Shown here piece after piece: positions 31,455-39,860 of a DNA stretch of 51,815 nucleotides. The stretch is from an uncultured Bacillota bacterium (lineage in GTDB: Bacteria > Bacillota > Clostridia > Oscillospirales > Oscillospiraceae), in the NCBI GenBank assembly GCA_947573385.1, contig CANPFP010000004.1:1-51815 (forward strand), written 5' to 3'. The notes beneath the pieces were generated by a model. It had not been told where the DNA came from, did no database searches, and saw only the letters and a list, made by a program, of their open reading frames with translations. The position numbers and the translations under genes were made by a program. Every line of letters begins with the position of its first letter. Within the stretch, counting starts at the first letter, position 1.

Positions 31455-32066
31455 TCAGTCTGGGTAGTACAGCCGCCGCTCTTCCTGAAAAACGTAGCTG
31501 CGCAGCATGGCCTCGTCCTGAGCGCGCAGGTTAATAAACCGGCAGCCGTAGCCGTAGGTCATTTTGCCCTTCTGGGGCGGGCGGAGATCTACCCGAAGAA
31601 TCCTGGCGGTGAGATACACGGGAGTGTCGGTGCGGCTAAACTGAAAGGCCAGATGCTCTCCTTTTTTGGCTGAAAGAACGCTTGTCAGCAGAACTCCGCT
31701 GGCGCTGATGTTGTTTACGGTAGCGGGCCAGACGCTGCCGTTGTAGGTTACTTCTACCGGGACGAACAGCGAGACCTTCAAATCCTCGCGTCTTTGCTGT
31801 TGAGACAGGGTTTCCAGCACCTCGCACCGGTAGGTGCGCAGATCTCCCGACGGGACAGGGGCGGAGAGACGGCAGTGGCACTGGGTAATGCCCAGGATTG
31901 GATCGAAAAAAATCACCTCGACAGGGATATCAGAGGAAAAAACGGTATCTCGGGGTAGAGAGAGAAGCAGGCCGCCAGTGGGAGCGTGGCTCACCGCAGC
32001 CCGGAGGGTAGGCATTCCCTTGTTGCCGGGAATCTCTGCCTTTTTGCAGTGGATAAATGGAGTCAT
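31455..32066 (-). CDS. PilZ-domain c-di-GMP effector (flagellar brake-like)
   Basis: A 203-residue cytoplasmic protein. The N-terminal ~95 residues look like a YcgR-type N domain; the PilZ domain begins with QQRREDLKVSLFVPVEV (the RxxxR-type c-di-GMP motif, ~93-97) and continues NNISASGVLL (D/NxSxxG, ~123-130). It ends with a GYGCRFINL strand. Proteins of this kind bind c-di-GMP and slow the flagellar motor. It is divergent from the flagellar genes at 32342, supporting a motility role. Start at ATG 32066 with AGAGGTG upstream. Confidence 0.85.
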   Translation of the reverse strand: MTPFIHCKKAEIPGNKGMPTLRAAVSHAPTGGLLLSLPRDTVFSSDIPVEVIFFDPILGITQCHCRLSAPVPSGDLRTYRCEVLETLSQQQRREDLKVSLFVPVEVTYNGSVWPATVNNISASGVLLTSVLSAKKGEHLAFQFSRTDTPVYLTARILRVDLRPPQKGKMTYGYGCRFINLRAQDEAMLRSYVFQEERRLYYPD

Positions 32067-32341
32067 TGTGTCACACCTCTTTTTGCCTTGGCAAAGCCTG
32101 GCAGTGTTTCCATTACATTATATAAGAAAATCTCTCCGTGTGCAATGGGAAATTAGGAGGGCGGGCACGTATCCGAAGCCGGAAAGACTCTCTGAAAACA
32201 GCCCCTCAGTGTGTGGAAAGAAAAAAATTTCCCCGGCTATGTTATTTTTTGCCCGGAACGGTCCGATAAAACTAATACAAAATACTTTTGATTGGATATA
32301 ATGAACGTCCTCCCGGCGGGAGACATTCAGGAGGTTACGAT
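32067..32341. promoter_or_regulatory. Divergent regulatory region upstream of flgM
   Basis: A 275-bp gap, AT-rich near 32095-32125 and 32215-32300. Candidates facing flgM are a sigma-28-like -10 CCGATAA (32263-32269) without a convincing -35, and TATAAT (32297-32302), also without a clear -35. The CAGGAGG at 32328-32334 is the flgM ribosome-binding site. No riboswitch or repeat is seen. Confidence 0.45.
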
Positions 32342-32656
32342 ATGTTGGTTACAAGACGAGATAGTTTTTCTGCTGCGCCTGTTGCCACGGCGGGCGGTGT
32401 GAGCCCGTCCGGCACCAGACGGGCCAAGACGGTGGCCGCCGGTGTGGAGAACAGCTTTGACCAAATCACCCTGTCGGCCGGACAGTCGGCCAGCCCCTCT
32501 TTTCGGAGCTTGGCGGCCAGTCTGTCGCAGCAGGTGCGCACCTACAATACCACAGGCAAGATTCAGGATCTGCGCAATCAGGTGGCGTCGGGCGCATACC
32601 GTCCCGACGCGCGGGAGACCGCGGCCCGGATGCTGCTGTTGTCGGAGGACGAGTAA
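32342..32656 (+). CDS. flgM: Anti-sigma-28 factor FlgM
   Basis: A 104-residue FlgM, which holds sigma-28 inactive until it is exported through the finished hook. The C-terminal half is typical: DQITLSAGQ then, after a gap, KIQDLRNQVASGAYRPDARETAARMLLL, the sigma-binding helices. The N-terminal ~35 residues are Ala/Gly/Ser-rich and disordered, as expected for export. ATG 32342 is chosen because CAGGAGG lies seven bases upstream; the frame is open to 32288. The next gene starts directly after its stop. Confidence 0.85.
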   Translation: MLVTRRDSFSAAPVATAGGVSPSGTRRAKTVAAGVENSFDQITLSAGQSASPSFRSLAASLSQQVRTYNTTGKIQDLRNQVASGAYRPDARETAARMLLLSEDE

Positions 32657-33106
32657 ATGGCGGGCTGGAAGGATTATTTAAAGCTGATGACCGGTCTGAC
32701 CCACACCCTTGAGGAGCTCACCCGGGTGGAGCAGGATAAAAACGACGCTGTTTCCCAGGGGAACCTGATAGCGGTTGAGGAGTGTATGAAGCGGGAACAG
32801 GTGCTCAGTCTGTCTCTGCGGGGCTATGACCAGAAGCGGGATAAGATACTTGCCGAATTGGGACTTCAGGGGGTCGCGCTGAGCCAGATGGAGACGCACA
32901 GCCCCGATGAGTTTCAGATGGAGACCAAACAGGTGATTGAGAAGCTGCGCCGGCAGTATAAGCTGTTTCAGGCCGCCAGCGAGACGGCGCGGAACACGCT
33001 GGAGATCAATCTGCGGGCGATTGAGCGCATGCAGGCTGTTCAGGCCGGAGACGCCGCCGAGGCGGAAGAGAGCCGCAAACAGCATCAGACTGATTTTCGG
33101 GCTTGA
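32657..33106 (+). CDS. flgN: FlgN-like chaperone for hook-filament junction proteins
   Basis: A 149-residue helical protein. The start WKDYLKLMTGLTHTLEELTRVEQDKNDAVSQGN and a C-terminal helix ETARNTLEINLRAIERM fit the FlgN family, which protects FlgK and FlgL before export. It immediately follows flgM (ATG next to the TAA) and precedes flgK, the standard order. Sequence identity across the family is low, so position carries weight. Confidence 0.8.
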   Translation: MAGWKDYLKLMTGLTHTLEELTRVEQDKNDAVSQGNLIAVEECMKREQVLSLSLRGYDQKRDKILAELGLQGVALSQMETHSPDEFQMETKQVIEKLRRQYKLFQAASETARNTLEINLRAIERMQAVQAGDAAEAEESRKQHQTDFRA

Positions 33107-33136
33107 GTCCCGGCTTTAAGATAAAGGAGAACAACT

Positions 33137-35233
33137 ATGGCTGTTATTGGTACTTTTGGTTCTTTTACTGCCGCACGTTTGGGCATCTACGCCTCCCAGT
33201 CCTCCCTGAACGTGACAGGCAACAATATTGCGAACATCAACACAAAGGGATACACCCGCCAACGGGCGGACCTGGTGTCCCTTTACTCCGGGGGCGACTC
33301 CCGGTATTACAACAGTTTTAATCTGAATATTGGCTACGGCGTGCTGGTGGAGGGCGTGTCTCAGCTGCGGGACCCCTTTATGGATATCCGCTACCGCAAC
33401 GAGCAGGCCAACGTGGGCGCTTCTGAGACCTGGCTGGAAAGCCTGGAGCTGCTGTCCCATACCCTGAACGAGGTAGGGCTGGGCGACGACTTCGGCGTTT
33501 TGGAGAAGCAGTTTAACGACTTTAAAGCCCAGCTCCAGCAGCTCAACGGCGCAGCGGGTACAATGGACTACGACACCGTTACCCGTTCCTCCGCCGAGGT
33601 GCTGTGCCAGCTGTTAAACAGCTACGCCAAGGCGCTGGATACCGTGGAGAACAGCCAGCTGAAAAATTTGAAGGAGGACGTCAAGTCTGTAAACTCGATT
33701 CTGTCCCAGATCCGCAGCCTAAACGAGGAGATTCGCGAGGCCGGCATCTGCGGGGACAATGCGCTGGAGCTGCGGGACCAGCGGAATGTGCTCATCGACG
33801 ACCTGTCCAAATATATGAAAATTGAGGTCAGCTATGACATGGAGAAGATCGACGAGTTCTCCTCTGTAGAGCGGCTGAACATCAACCTGGCCGACACCGG
33901 CAATCCTCCCGTCCGCCTGATTTGTGGCACCTACGGAACCCAGCTGGAGATGCCGGATACCGCCCCCAAGCGAAATTCCGGCTATAATTTTGAAAACCCC
34001 AACGACCCCAAGAACTTCAATCCTGACGGAACGAGGGTGCCCAGATATGTTATGCCGGACGGAACCCTTACAGATGACCCCGAACAGGCAGAACAGGTTG
34101 ACAACGCGCAGACGGGCGACAAGAACAAGAATGAGAACCGCCTGTGGATGAGCCTGAAGCCCCTGGTGGACCAGAAGGGCCGCGTCTTTGAAAGCGTCGA
34201 TGGCAAGGAGAGCGAGGCGGTGGAGCTGGGCGACAATATGCTCTACGGCAGTCTCCAGTCCATGCGCGAGTTCCTCACCGGCAAGGGCGAGTTTTCCAGC
34301 AAGCTGGATATTAAGTACAACAAGGATGCCACCACTACCCGGGGCGTACCCTACTACCGCATGTCCCTGGACGCCCTGGCCAAGAAGTTTGCCGAGGAGT
34401 TCAACAAGGCCAACCGGTTTGACATAGACATGATAACCACGGCTTATAAAATTGACGCCAACGGTCAGTTCCTCGACAAAAACGGCCAGCCACTCACGAT
34501 CCAAGACAAGAATGGCAACGTAATAGACCCTAAGTATTTTGATGACCTGGCCAAGAAGATTGAAGACTCTTCCAACCCCGATATAACGCCGCCGGTCACG
34601 CCCCCAACGGAGGAGGAGATACAGGCCGCCTATGACGCCATGGAGGAGCTGCGGCAGAAGGGTGTTCTGAATGCTGAATACGCCTACTACAACGGCGGCG
34701 TGTTGTTCAGCAACAACGGAGACGGGGACGATACGACGAATATTACGGCGGCCAACATCACCATCTCCAAGAGCTGGTCTGTGGGCGACGTGCGCATCCT
34801 GGACACCAAGAAGCCGGACACCATAGTGATTGGTCCTGACGGCGGGACCACCCTGACCCACTCCACCGCCAACGACAACATCGCCCACATGATTAACCTG
34901 ATGAATAGCAAGATGGATTATCTGCCCCAGGAGATAATAGACGGAAACACCGCGGCCAACACCGGGCGCTATTTTAACGGCACCTTCCAGGAGCGGTTTT
35001 CGGACATGAATATCATTTTGGCGGTAGACCAGGAGGCCACCGGCAAACTGTACAGCACATACAGCGTCAAATCCCTGGCGCTGGAGAACAGCCGCCAGAG
35101 CGTTTCCGGCGTGGACCTGAACGACGAGGCCACCAATATGATGATGTTCCAGAAATCCTACTCCGCTGCCTGCCAGCTGATGACCACTCTGGACTCCATG
35201 CTGGATAAGCTGATTAACGGCACCATCAGATAA
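33137..35233 (+). CDS. flgK: Hook-associated protein 1 FlgK
   Basis: A 698-residue junction protein between hook and filament, exported. The N-terminal rod/hook motif GIYASQSSLNVTGNNIANINTKGYTRQRADL (~14-43) and the C-terminal ALENSRQSVSGVDLNDEATNMMMFQKSYSAA (~655-685) are diagnostic. It is longer than the usual ~550 residues because the middle (~280-560) has extra segments rich in Asp/Asn/Pro, such as a PDGTLTDDPEQAEQV stretch and a TPPVTPPTEEE linker. AAAGGAG precedes the start. It is followed by flgL 14 bp later. Confidence 0.95.
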   Translation: MAVIGTFGSFTAARLGIYASQSSLNVTGNNIANINTKGYTRQRADLVSLYSGGDSRYYNSFNLNIGYGVLVEGVSQLRDPFMDIRYRNEQANVGASETWLESLELLSHTLNEVGLGDDFGVLEKQFNDFKAQLQQLNGAAGTMDYDTVTRSSAEVLCQLLNSYAKALDTVENSQLKNLKEDVKSVNSILSQIRSLNEEIREAGICGDNALELRDQRNVLIDDLSKYMKIEVSYDMEKIDEFSSVERLNINLADTGNPPVRLICGTYGTQLEMPDTAPKRNSGYNFENPNDPKNFNPDGTRVPRYVMPDGTLTDDPEQAEQVDNAQTGDKNKNENRLWMSLKPLVDQKGRVFESVDGKESEAVELGDNMLYGSLQSMREFLTGKGEFSSKLDIKYNKDATTTRGVPYYRMSLDALAKKFAEEFNKANRFDIDMITTAYKIDANGQFLDKNGQPLTIQDKNGNVIDPKYFDDLAKKIEDSSNPDITPPVTPPTEEEIQAAYDAMEELRQKGVLNAEYAYYNGGVLFSNNGDGDDTTNITAANITISKSWSVGDVRILDTKKPDTIVIGPDGGTTLTHSTANDNIAHMINLMNSKMDYLPQEIIDGNTAANTGRYFNGTFQERFSDMNIILAVDQEATGKLYSTYSVKSLALENSRQSVSGVDLNDEATNMMMFQKSYSAACQLMTTLDSMLDKLINGTIR

Positions 35234-35247
35234 GGAGGTAACCTAAG

Positions 35248-36573
35248 ATGGGCTTTCGTATTACCACAAACATGATGATGAACTCCTACCGGTACAATCT
35301 CCAGGGCGCTACCAAGAAGCTCTCGGATTCCTGGGACATGGTGCTCACCCAGCGTAAATTTAACAGCTACGCCGAGGACCCCGCGGCGGCCACCCAGGAG
35401 TTCCGCCTGCGCCGGAGTTACTACGACACCTACAGCCAGCTGAACAACACCAAGAATGTCTACAGCAAGTACAACACCGCCTGGAACAACCTCCAGGGCG
35501 TCAAGACCGACATGATTGATAAGACGGTCCTGCCCGGCTCGATTCAGGGCGACAACGGTCCCACCGGCGAGGCCCGCCGGGCCCTGGCGACGGTTCTGAA
35601 GGAAACCTCCGAGTCTTTGATCTTTGCCATGAACCAGAAGTTGGGCGACCAGTTCATCTTCGCCGGCAACGACGGACTGAACGTCCCCTTCACCTGGAAG
35701 GGCGAGGACCTGTACTACCGGGGCATCAACGTCAACTCCGGCGGACTGGTGGAGATGCCCGAGGATCCGGACCCGGCGGGTTTGCTGGATGGTGTGTCGG
35801 ATAGAGCGACTAAAATGGCTAACGGCGAATGGACAAAAACCGACGAGACGTGGTACCAGTATCTCGGCGGCGCGAAGAACGCGACGGTCCCCGAGGCGGG
35901 CACCCGTCCGGAGTGGGTGAACGAGCTGCTGAAGACCCCGGTGGATGACACAACAGACGATACCACGAAAGAGTGGCTCAACTTTTACAACGACAAGGAT
36001 AACTATATGAAGCTGAAGGAGCTGAGCGACGAGAAGCTTTATATAGATCTGGGCATGGGCCTGGCGGAGAGCAGCCCTAACAATGCCGTCAACGGCAGTT
36101 ATTTCAACAGCGCGCTGTGCGGTATTTCCTTTGTCGGCTTTGGCGTGGACGGGGACGGCGACTCCAAGAACCTGGCTTTGCTGATGCGGGAGTTCGCCGA
36201 TGTTTTCCAGGCCTGGGACGAGGACATGGACCCCCAGGGCTATAACCCGGCGCTGGCAGGAGAGACCGCCAAGGGCCTGACCTCAGAGGAGATGGAGGCG
36301 AAGGCCTTCCGCCTGCTGGATAAGCTGAAGGCCAGCCGGGAGTATTTTACCGAGAAGTGGGATGAGCTGGACGCCCAGGCCGTCTTCCTCACCACCAACC
36401 AGGAGCGGCTGGAGACCCAGATGGTAGATACAAACGCCCAGATTTTGGATGTCATGCAGGTGGACCTGGCCGAGGCCATTACAAACCTCTCCTGGCAGCA
36501 GTACTGCTACAACGCCGCGCTGAAGATCGGCAATCAGCTGCTCAGTCAATCGCTGATTGACTATATGGGCTGA
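35248..36573 (+). CDS. flgL: Hook-associated protein 3 FlgL
   Basis: A 441-residue flagellin-like junction protein. The N-terminus FRITTNMMMNSYRYNLQGAT and the DPAAATQEFRLRR helix match FlgL, as does the C-terminal ANL-type coiled region (TNQERLETQMVDTNAQILDVMQVDLAEAIT). It is larger than the ~300-residue norm, with a central insert (~170-300) including a DDTTDDTTKEWLNFYNDKDN segment. TAAGGAGG precedes the start. Confidence 0.93.
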   Translation: MGFRITTNMMMNSYRYNLQGATKKLSDSWDMVLTQRKFNSYAEDPAAATQEFRLRRSYYDTYSQLNNTKNVYSKYNTAWNNLQGVKTDMIDKTVLPGSIQGDNGPTGEARRALATVLKETSESLIFAMNQKLGDQFIFAGNDGLNVPFTWKGEDLYYRGINVNSGGLVEMPEDPDPAGLLDGVSDRATKMANGEWTKTDETWYQYLGGAKNATVPEAGTRPEWVNELLKTPVDDTTDDTTKEWLNFYNDKDNYMKLKELSDEKLYIDLGMGLAESSPNNAVNGSYFNSALCGISFVGFGVDGDGDSKNLALLMREFADVFQAWDEDMDPQGYNPALAGETAKGLTSEEMEAKAFRLLDKLKASREYFTEKWDELDAQAVFLTTNQERLETQMVDTNAQILDVMQVDLAEAITNLSWQQYCYNAALKIGNQLLSQSLIDYMG

Positions 36574-36672
36574 TGGACTATATGAGCTGAGTGAATTTTG
36601 TGATTTTCCTGTTGTGTGTATAAAGGTAAGGATGCCTTGTAAAGTATACTAGAAGGGAGCGCGTATCACACA

Positions 36673-37281
36673 ATGAAGCCGTTAATTGAGATCACAACTG
36701 TTCCCATTCAAATCGAAATGAGAACCACTAATGCCAAGCTTGAGTATGCCCGCGCCACCGCAGAGATGGAAGTTACGCGAGATAATGGAAATCTCAAGAT
36801 CAAAAGCCGCCCCATCAAGGTCAATATCGACACATTTGAGGCCAGAAATTCTGTCTCTCCCACGCTGGCCCGCTATCTGGAGCAAAACGCCCAAAAGGGC
36901 AGGCAGGCGGCCTATGAGGCCACCGCCACCTATGCCGGCCAGGGCCAGCTTCTGCTGCAGACCCAGGTCGGAGAGGAGCTGGTGACCCAGTTTGCCGAGG
37001 ACGCCATGATGAAGGATGTCAAGACCAATGTGGGCATCGACTTCATCCCAAAGGTTGGGCCTGAAATCAACTGGGACCCGGGCGAGATGAACATTCGCTA
37101 TGAGATGGATAAGCTGGCTATCGACTGGAAGATGGGTGAGGGCAGCTTTGAGTTTACCCCTGGCGACATTGAGTTCACCGTCACACAGCGTCCCGACGTG
37201 GTCATCAAGTATGTGGGCGGACCGATTTATGTGCCGCCCTCCTCGGATCCCAACTATGAGCCGGTGGATGTAAGAGTCTGA
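36673..37281 (+). CDS. DUF6470 protein (YviE-like) of the flagellar locus
   Basis: A 202-residue protein like B. subtilis YviE, always found between flgL and fliW in Firmicutes. Beta-strand-rich start LIEITTVPIQIEMRTTNAKLEY, a middle helix PTLARYLEQNAQKGRQAAYEATATYAGQG (~73-101), and a C-terminal repeat of hydrophobic strands (WDPGEMNIRYEMDKLAIDWK). No signal or membrane segment. Its molecular role is not established; context points to filament or junction assembly. AAGGGAGC upstream. The preceding 99-bp gap has no clear promoter. Confidence 0.82.
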   Translation: MKPLIEITTVPIQIEMRTTNAKLEYARATAEMEVTRDNGNLKIKSRPIKVNIDTFEARNSVSPTLARYLEQNAQKGRQAAYEATATYAGQGQLLLQTQVGEELVTQFAEDAMMKDVKTNVGIDFIPKVGPEINWDPGEMNIRYEMDKLAIDWKMGEGSFEFTPGDIEFTVTQRPDVVIKYVGGPIYVPPSSDPNYEPVDVRV

Positions 37282-37351
37282 TATACCGGGTCTCCCCCTC
37301 AGGGGGAGACCCTGCATAATTTACGGGGCCAGACCCTGAATAGGAGGAGCC

Positions 37352-37807
37352 ATGCGTCTGAAAACCAAATATTTTGGAGAAATCGAATGCGCCGAGGAGG
37401 ACAAGCTGAATTTCCCTGACGGACTGTTTGGGTTTGAGGAGGAGAAGGAGTTTTTTCTCCTGCCCTTTGAGGGCGGACAGGGCAGCCTGCTCTGCTTTCA
37501 AAGCGCAGTTACTCCGGAGCTGGCCTTTGTGGCGATGAATCCCTTCAGTCTGAATCCGGACTATGCGCCGGTGCTCACCAGCAGTGAGCTGAAGACCATG
37601 GGAGTGGAGCGAAGCGAGGACCTGTGCTTTTACGTTCTGTGTGTAGTGCGCCATCCGGTGGGAAACAGCACGGTGAATTTGCGGTGTCCTGTGGCGGTTA
37701 ACGACCAGACCCGGCGGGCGGTGCAGGTTATTCTGGAGGACGGGAGCTATCACATGCGTCACCTTCTGTCGGAATTTGGCCGGAAGGAGGAGGGCTCGCC
37801 ATGCTGA
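37352..37807 (+). CDS. fliW: Flagellar assembly factor FliW
   Basis: A 151-residue FliW. It binds flagellin, and when freed binds CsrA, relieving repression of flagellin translation. Motifs: MRLKTKYFGEIECAEEDKLNFPDGLFGFEEEKEFFLLP (start) and LCFYVLCVVRHP with NLRCPVAVN. TAGGAGG precedes the start. Its TGA overlaps the start of csrA (ATGCTGA), so the two are translationally coupled. Confidence 0.95.
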   Translation: MRLKTKYFGEIECAEEDKLNFPDGLFGFEEEKEFFLLPFEGGQGSLLCFQSAVTPELAFVAMNPFSLNPDYAPVLTSSELKTMGVERSEDLCFYVLCVVRHPVGNSTVNLRCPVAVNDQTRRAVQVILEDGSYHMRHLLSEFGRKEEGSPC

Positions 37808-38031
37808 TTTTACAGCGCAAAGAGGGGGAGTCCCTTCTTGTGGGGAACGAGGTGGAGATCACCGTCCTTACCGTAGAGGCCGGACGGGTGCGACTGGCCA
37901 TTCAGGCGCCTCGCAGCGTTACCATTCTGCGCAGCGAGCTGAAGGTGGCCGCCGACACCAACCGGGAGGCCGCAGAGGAGGAGACCTCTCCTCTGGAGCT
38001 GCTGGATATTTTGAGAGAAAAGCACGAATAA
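37801..38031 (+). CDS. csrA: CsrA translational regulator (main flagellar copy)
   Basis: A 76-residue CsrA: MLILQRKEGESLLVGNEVEI, then RVRLAIQAPRSVTILRSEL with the RNA-binding Arg. It overlaps fliW by seven bases and forms the usual FliW-CsrA pair. It is clearly different from the 57-residue copy at 6445-6618. A terminator follows. Confidence 0.95.
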   Translation: MLILQRKEGESLLVGNEVEITVLTVEAGRVRLAIQAPRSVTILRSELKVAADTNREAAEEETSPLELLDILREKHE

Positions 38032-38042
38032 TGATCCAAATG

Positions 38043-38076
38043 GCCGTGTGTTTGTTTACATACGGCTGTTTTTTTT
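38043..38076 (+). terminator. Terminator after fliW-csrA
   Basis: GCCGTGTG and CATACGGC (one G-U) around an 8-base loop, then TGTTTTTTTT. Confidence 0.88.
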
Positions 38077-38120
38077 AAGGTTTGAAAAGAATTTTTGAAC
38101 GTAGAGTGGGGTTAGCTGAA

Positions 38121-38156
38121 TTTACCATTGCAATCGGTAAAGATATGCGGTATTCT
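38121..38156 (+). promoter_or_regulatory. Possible regulated promoter with overlapping dyad, far upstream of flgB
   Basis: TTGCAA (38128-38133), 17-bp spacer, TATTCT (38151-38156). The -35 sits inside a dyad with arms TTTACC (38121-38126) and GGTAAA (38136-38141) around ATTGCAAT, so a bound protein could block it. Confidence 0.45.
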
Positions 38157-38258
38157 ATAAAATACCATTGGAGAAGCGTCTCCTTCCAGGGGAAAAACAG
38201 GCGGTCAATTTTATAAACCATTTGGTGAAATCTGCCGAGAATATATTTGCTGAATGTC

Positions 38259-38287
38259 TTGCAATGAGCGAAAAAATGCGTTATAAT
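38259..38287 (+). promoter_or_regulatory. Main sigma-A promoter of the flgB operon
   Basis: TTGCAA (38259-38264), 17-bp spacer, perfect TATAAT (38282-38287). It lies 159 bp upstream of flgB and is the best match in the 414-bp gap. Confidence 0.78.
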
Positions 38288-38371
38288 TAAGACCGGGCTG
38301 TACTCTGCTGCCAAGCAGGGATACACGGCTGTAAATAGGATATAAAAGTCTGCCTGCACCCTTGCGTTTTT

Positions 38372-38400
38372 CGATAAGTCATGGTATGATGGTCGTCAGA
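38372..38400 (+). promoter_or_regulatory. Second sigma-A promoter candidate before flgB
   Basis: TTGCGT (38372-38377), 17-bp spacer, TATGAT (38395-38400), 46 bp before the start codon. Confidence 0.5.
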
Positions 38401-38445
38401 AACTTGGGGGCGCTGCCGTATTTTGTGAAGGAAGGGGGGAGAGTC

Positions 38446-38844
38446 ATGTCCAGCTTGCTGTACAGCAATTCCCAGCTGATGCTGGAGCGGGCCATGAATT
38501 TCCAGTGGACCAAACAGGTCACCATCAACGACAATATTGTCAACGCCGAGACCCCGAATTATAAGGCGAAATATGTCACCTTTGAGGAAGCCTTGGATGC
38601 CAGCATCCAATCCGCCCTTCACAGCGCGGACAAACAGCGGACCGCTTCGGTGCGCTCCGTCATCGACCGGTCTCAGCCCATTGTTCATGTGGCCGAGCGG
38701 GAGAGCATGCGTATGGACGACAACGGTGTCAACATTGTCGAGCAGGAGACGGAAGCCACCCGCAATGCCTACCAGATGCAGTACACAATAGAAGCAATCA
38801 ACAGTAACCTGTCCCTGCTCCGCACCTTGATTCGGGGACAGTAA
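38446..38844 (+). CDS. flgB: Flagellar proximal rod protein FlgB
   Basis: A 132-residue rod protein, exported without a cleaved signal. The motif QVTINDNIVNAETPNYKAKYV (~24-44) is the rod/hook N-terminal signature, and EQETEATRNAYQMQYTIEAIN is the C-terminal helix. ATG 38446 is preferred over the frame's earlier start because GGGGGAGAG is placed correctly and FlgB proteins begin close to this residue. First gene of the main flagellar operon. Confidence 0.93.
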   Translation: MSSLLYSNSQLMLERAMNFQWTKQVTINDNIVNAETPNYKAKYVTFEEALDASIQSALHSADKQRTASVRSVIDRSQPIVHVAERESMRMDDNGVNIVEQETEATRNAYQMQYTIEAINSNLSLLRTLIRGQ

Positions 38845-38920
38845 CATAAAACGCGCCGCTCAGTAAGGATGAAGCATCCCTCCCCTCCGGCGCCTTCAAG
38901 TATATGTGGAGGAGATACAT

Positions 38921-39385
38921 ATGGCTTTTGTCAGCGCAATTGATACCATCGGTTCCGGCTTCACTGCACAGCAGCAGCGGCTGGATATCATCTCCGAGAA
39001 TATCGTCAATATGAACACAACTCGTACCGAAAACGGGGAGGGCCCCTACCGCAGGAAGGTAGTGGTCTTCGAGGCGGACAACGGCGGCACCCGGTTCCAG
39101 GATGTGCTGGCCCGCACCCGCAACGGAAGGGGAGGCCGGTGGAATACGGAACCTGAAGCCGGCGTCCGGGTGGTGGAGGTGGCGGAGGACCCCTCCGATT
39201 TCAAGCTGAAATACGACCCCAGTGACCCGGATGCCAATGAGGAAGGCTATGTGGAACTGCCCAATGTCAATCTGGTGATGGAAATTACCGATGGGATGGC
39301 GGCCAGTCAGGCGTGGTCTGCCAACGTTACCGCGTTTAACCTTTTGAAAAGTGTAATCTCCAAAGGACTGGAGATTGGTAAGTAA
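38921..39385 (+). CDS. flgC: Flagellar proximal rod protein FlgC
   Basis: A 154-residue rod protein. AIDTIGSGFTAQQQRLDIISENIVNMNTTRT is the N-terminal rod motif; the C-terminal NVTAFNLLKSVISKGLEIGK is typical. GGAGGAG lies before ATG 38921. It follows flgB by 76 bp. Confidence 0.94.
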   Translation: MAFVSAIDTIGSGFTAQQQRLDIISENIVNMNTTRTENGEGPYRRKVVVFEADNGGTRFQDVLARTRNGRGGRWNTEPEAGVRVVEVAEDPSDFKLKYDPSDPDANEEGYVELPNVNLVMEITDGMAASQAWSANVTAFNLLKSVISKGLEIGK

Positions 39386-39394
39386 GGCCGTTCT

Positions 39395-39455
39395 AGGCCA
39401 GGCTGAATGGATGCCTGCGGGCAAGGAGCCCTAAGGCAGGAAGTTGGTCTGGCCT
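39395..39455 (+). other. Structured intercistronic region flgC-fliE
   Basis: Nested complementary arms: AGGCCAG (39395-39401) with CTGGCCT (39449-39455), TGCCT (39412-39416) with AGGCA (39434-39438), and GGGC (39419-39422) with GCCC (39428-39431). No T-run follows. It could be a processing or stability element. Confidence 0.4.
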
Positions 39456-39518
39456 GGATTTGCGCTTTGGGATAGGGCGAATGCCCTCGATTTTTGATGA
39501 TTTTTGGAGGTTTTTACC

Positions 39519-39824
39519 ATGGAATTCACTCCCATTACCCCGATCCAGCCGCTGTTTGGAACGACCGAACCCCAGTCCGGCAGGGGGGTGGAGAGCACCG
39601 GCGCGTCCCTTTTCGCCAGCGTGTTTCAGTCTGCCATCGACAATGTGCGCGAGACCGACGCCAAGAAGGTGGACCTGGAGTATAAGCTGGCCACCGGGCA
39701 GATTGACAACCCGGCAGAGCTGACCCTGGCCGCCGCCAACGCTTCCAACGCCGCCCTGCTGCTGATGGAGCTGCGCAACAAGGCGATGGACGTGTATAGC
39801 GAACTGATGCGTATTTCCCTGTAA
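39519..39824 (+). CDS. fliE: Flagellar hook-basal body protein FliE
   Basis: A 101-residue MS-ring/rod junction protein. The C-terminal half AELTLAAANASNAALLLMELRNKAMDVYSELMRI is the FliE signature. ATG 39519 has TTGGAGG upstream; an earlier ATG in frame (39504) is not needed. Confidence 0.92.
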   Translation: MEFTPITPIQPLFGTTEPQSGRGVESTGASLFASVFQSAIDNVRETDAKKVDLEYKLATGQIDNPAELTLAAANASNAALLLMELRNKAMDVYSELMRISL

Positions 39825-39860
39825 GGGACTTTTTAAGATAACTGTCCGGAGGGATCCAAG

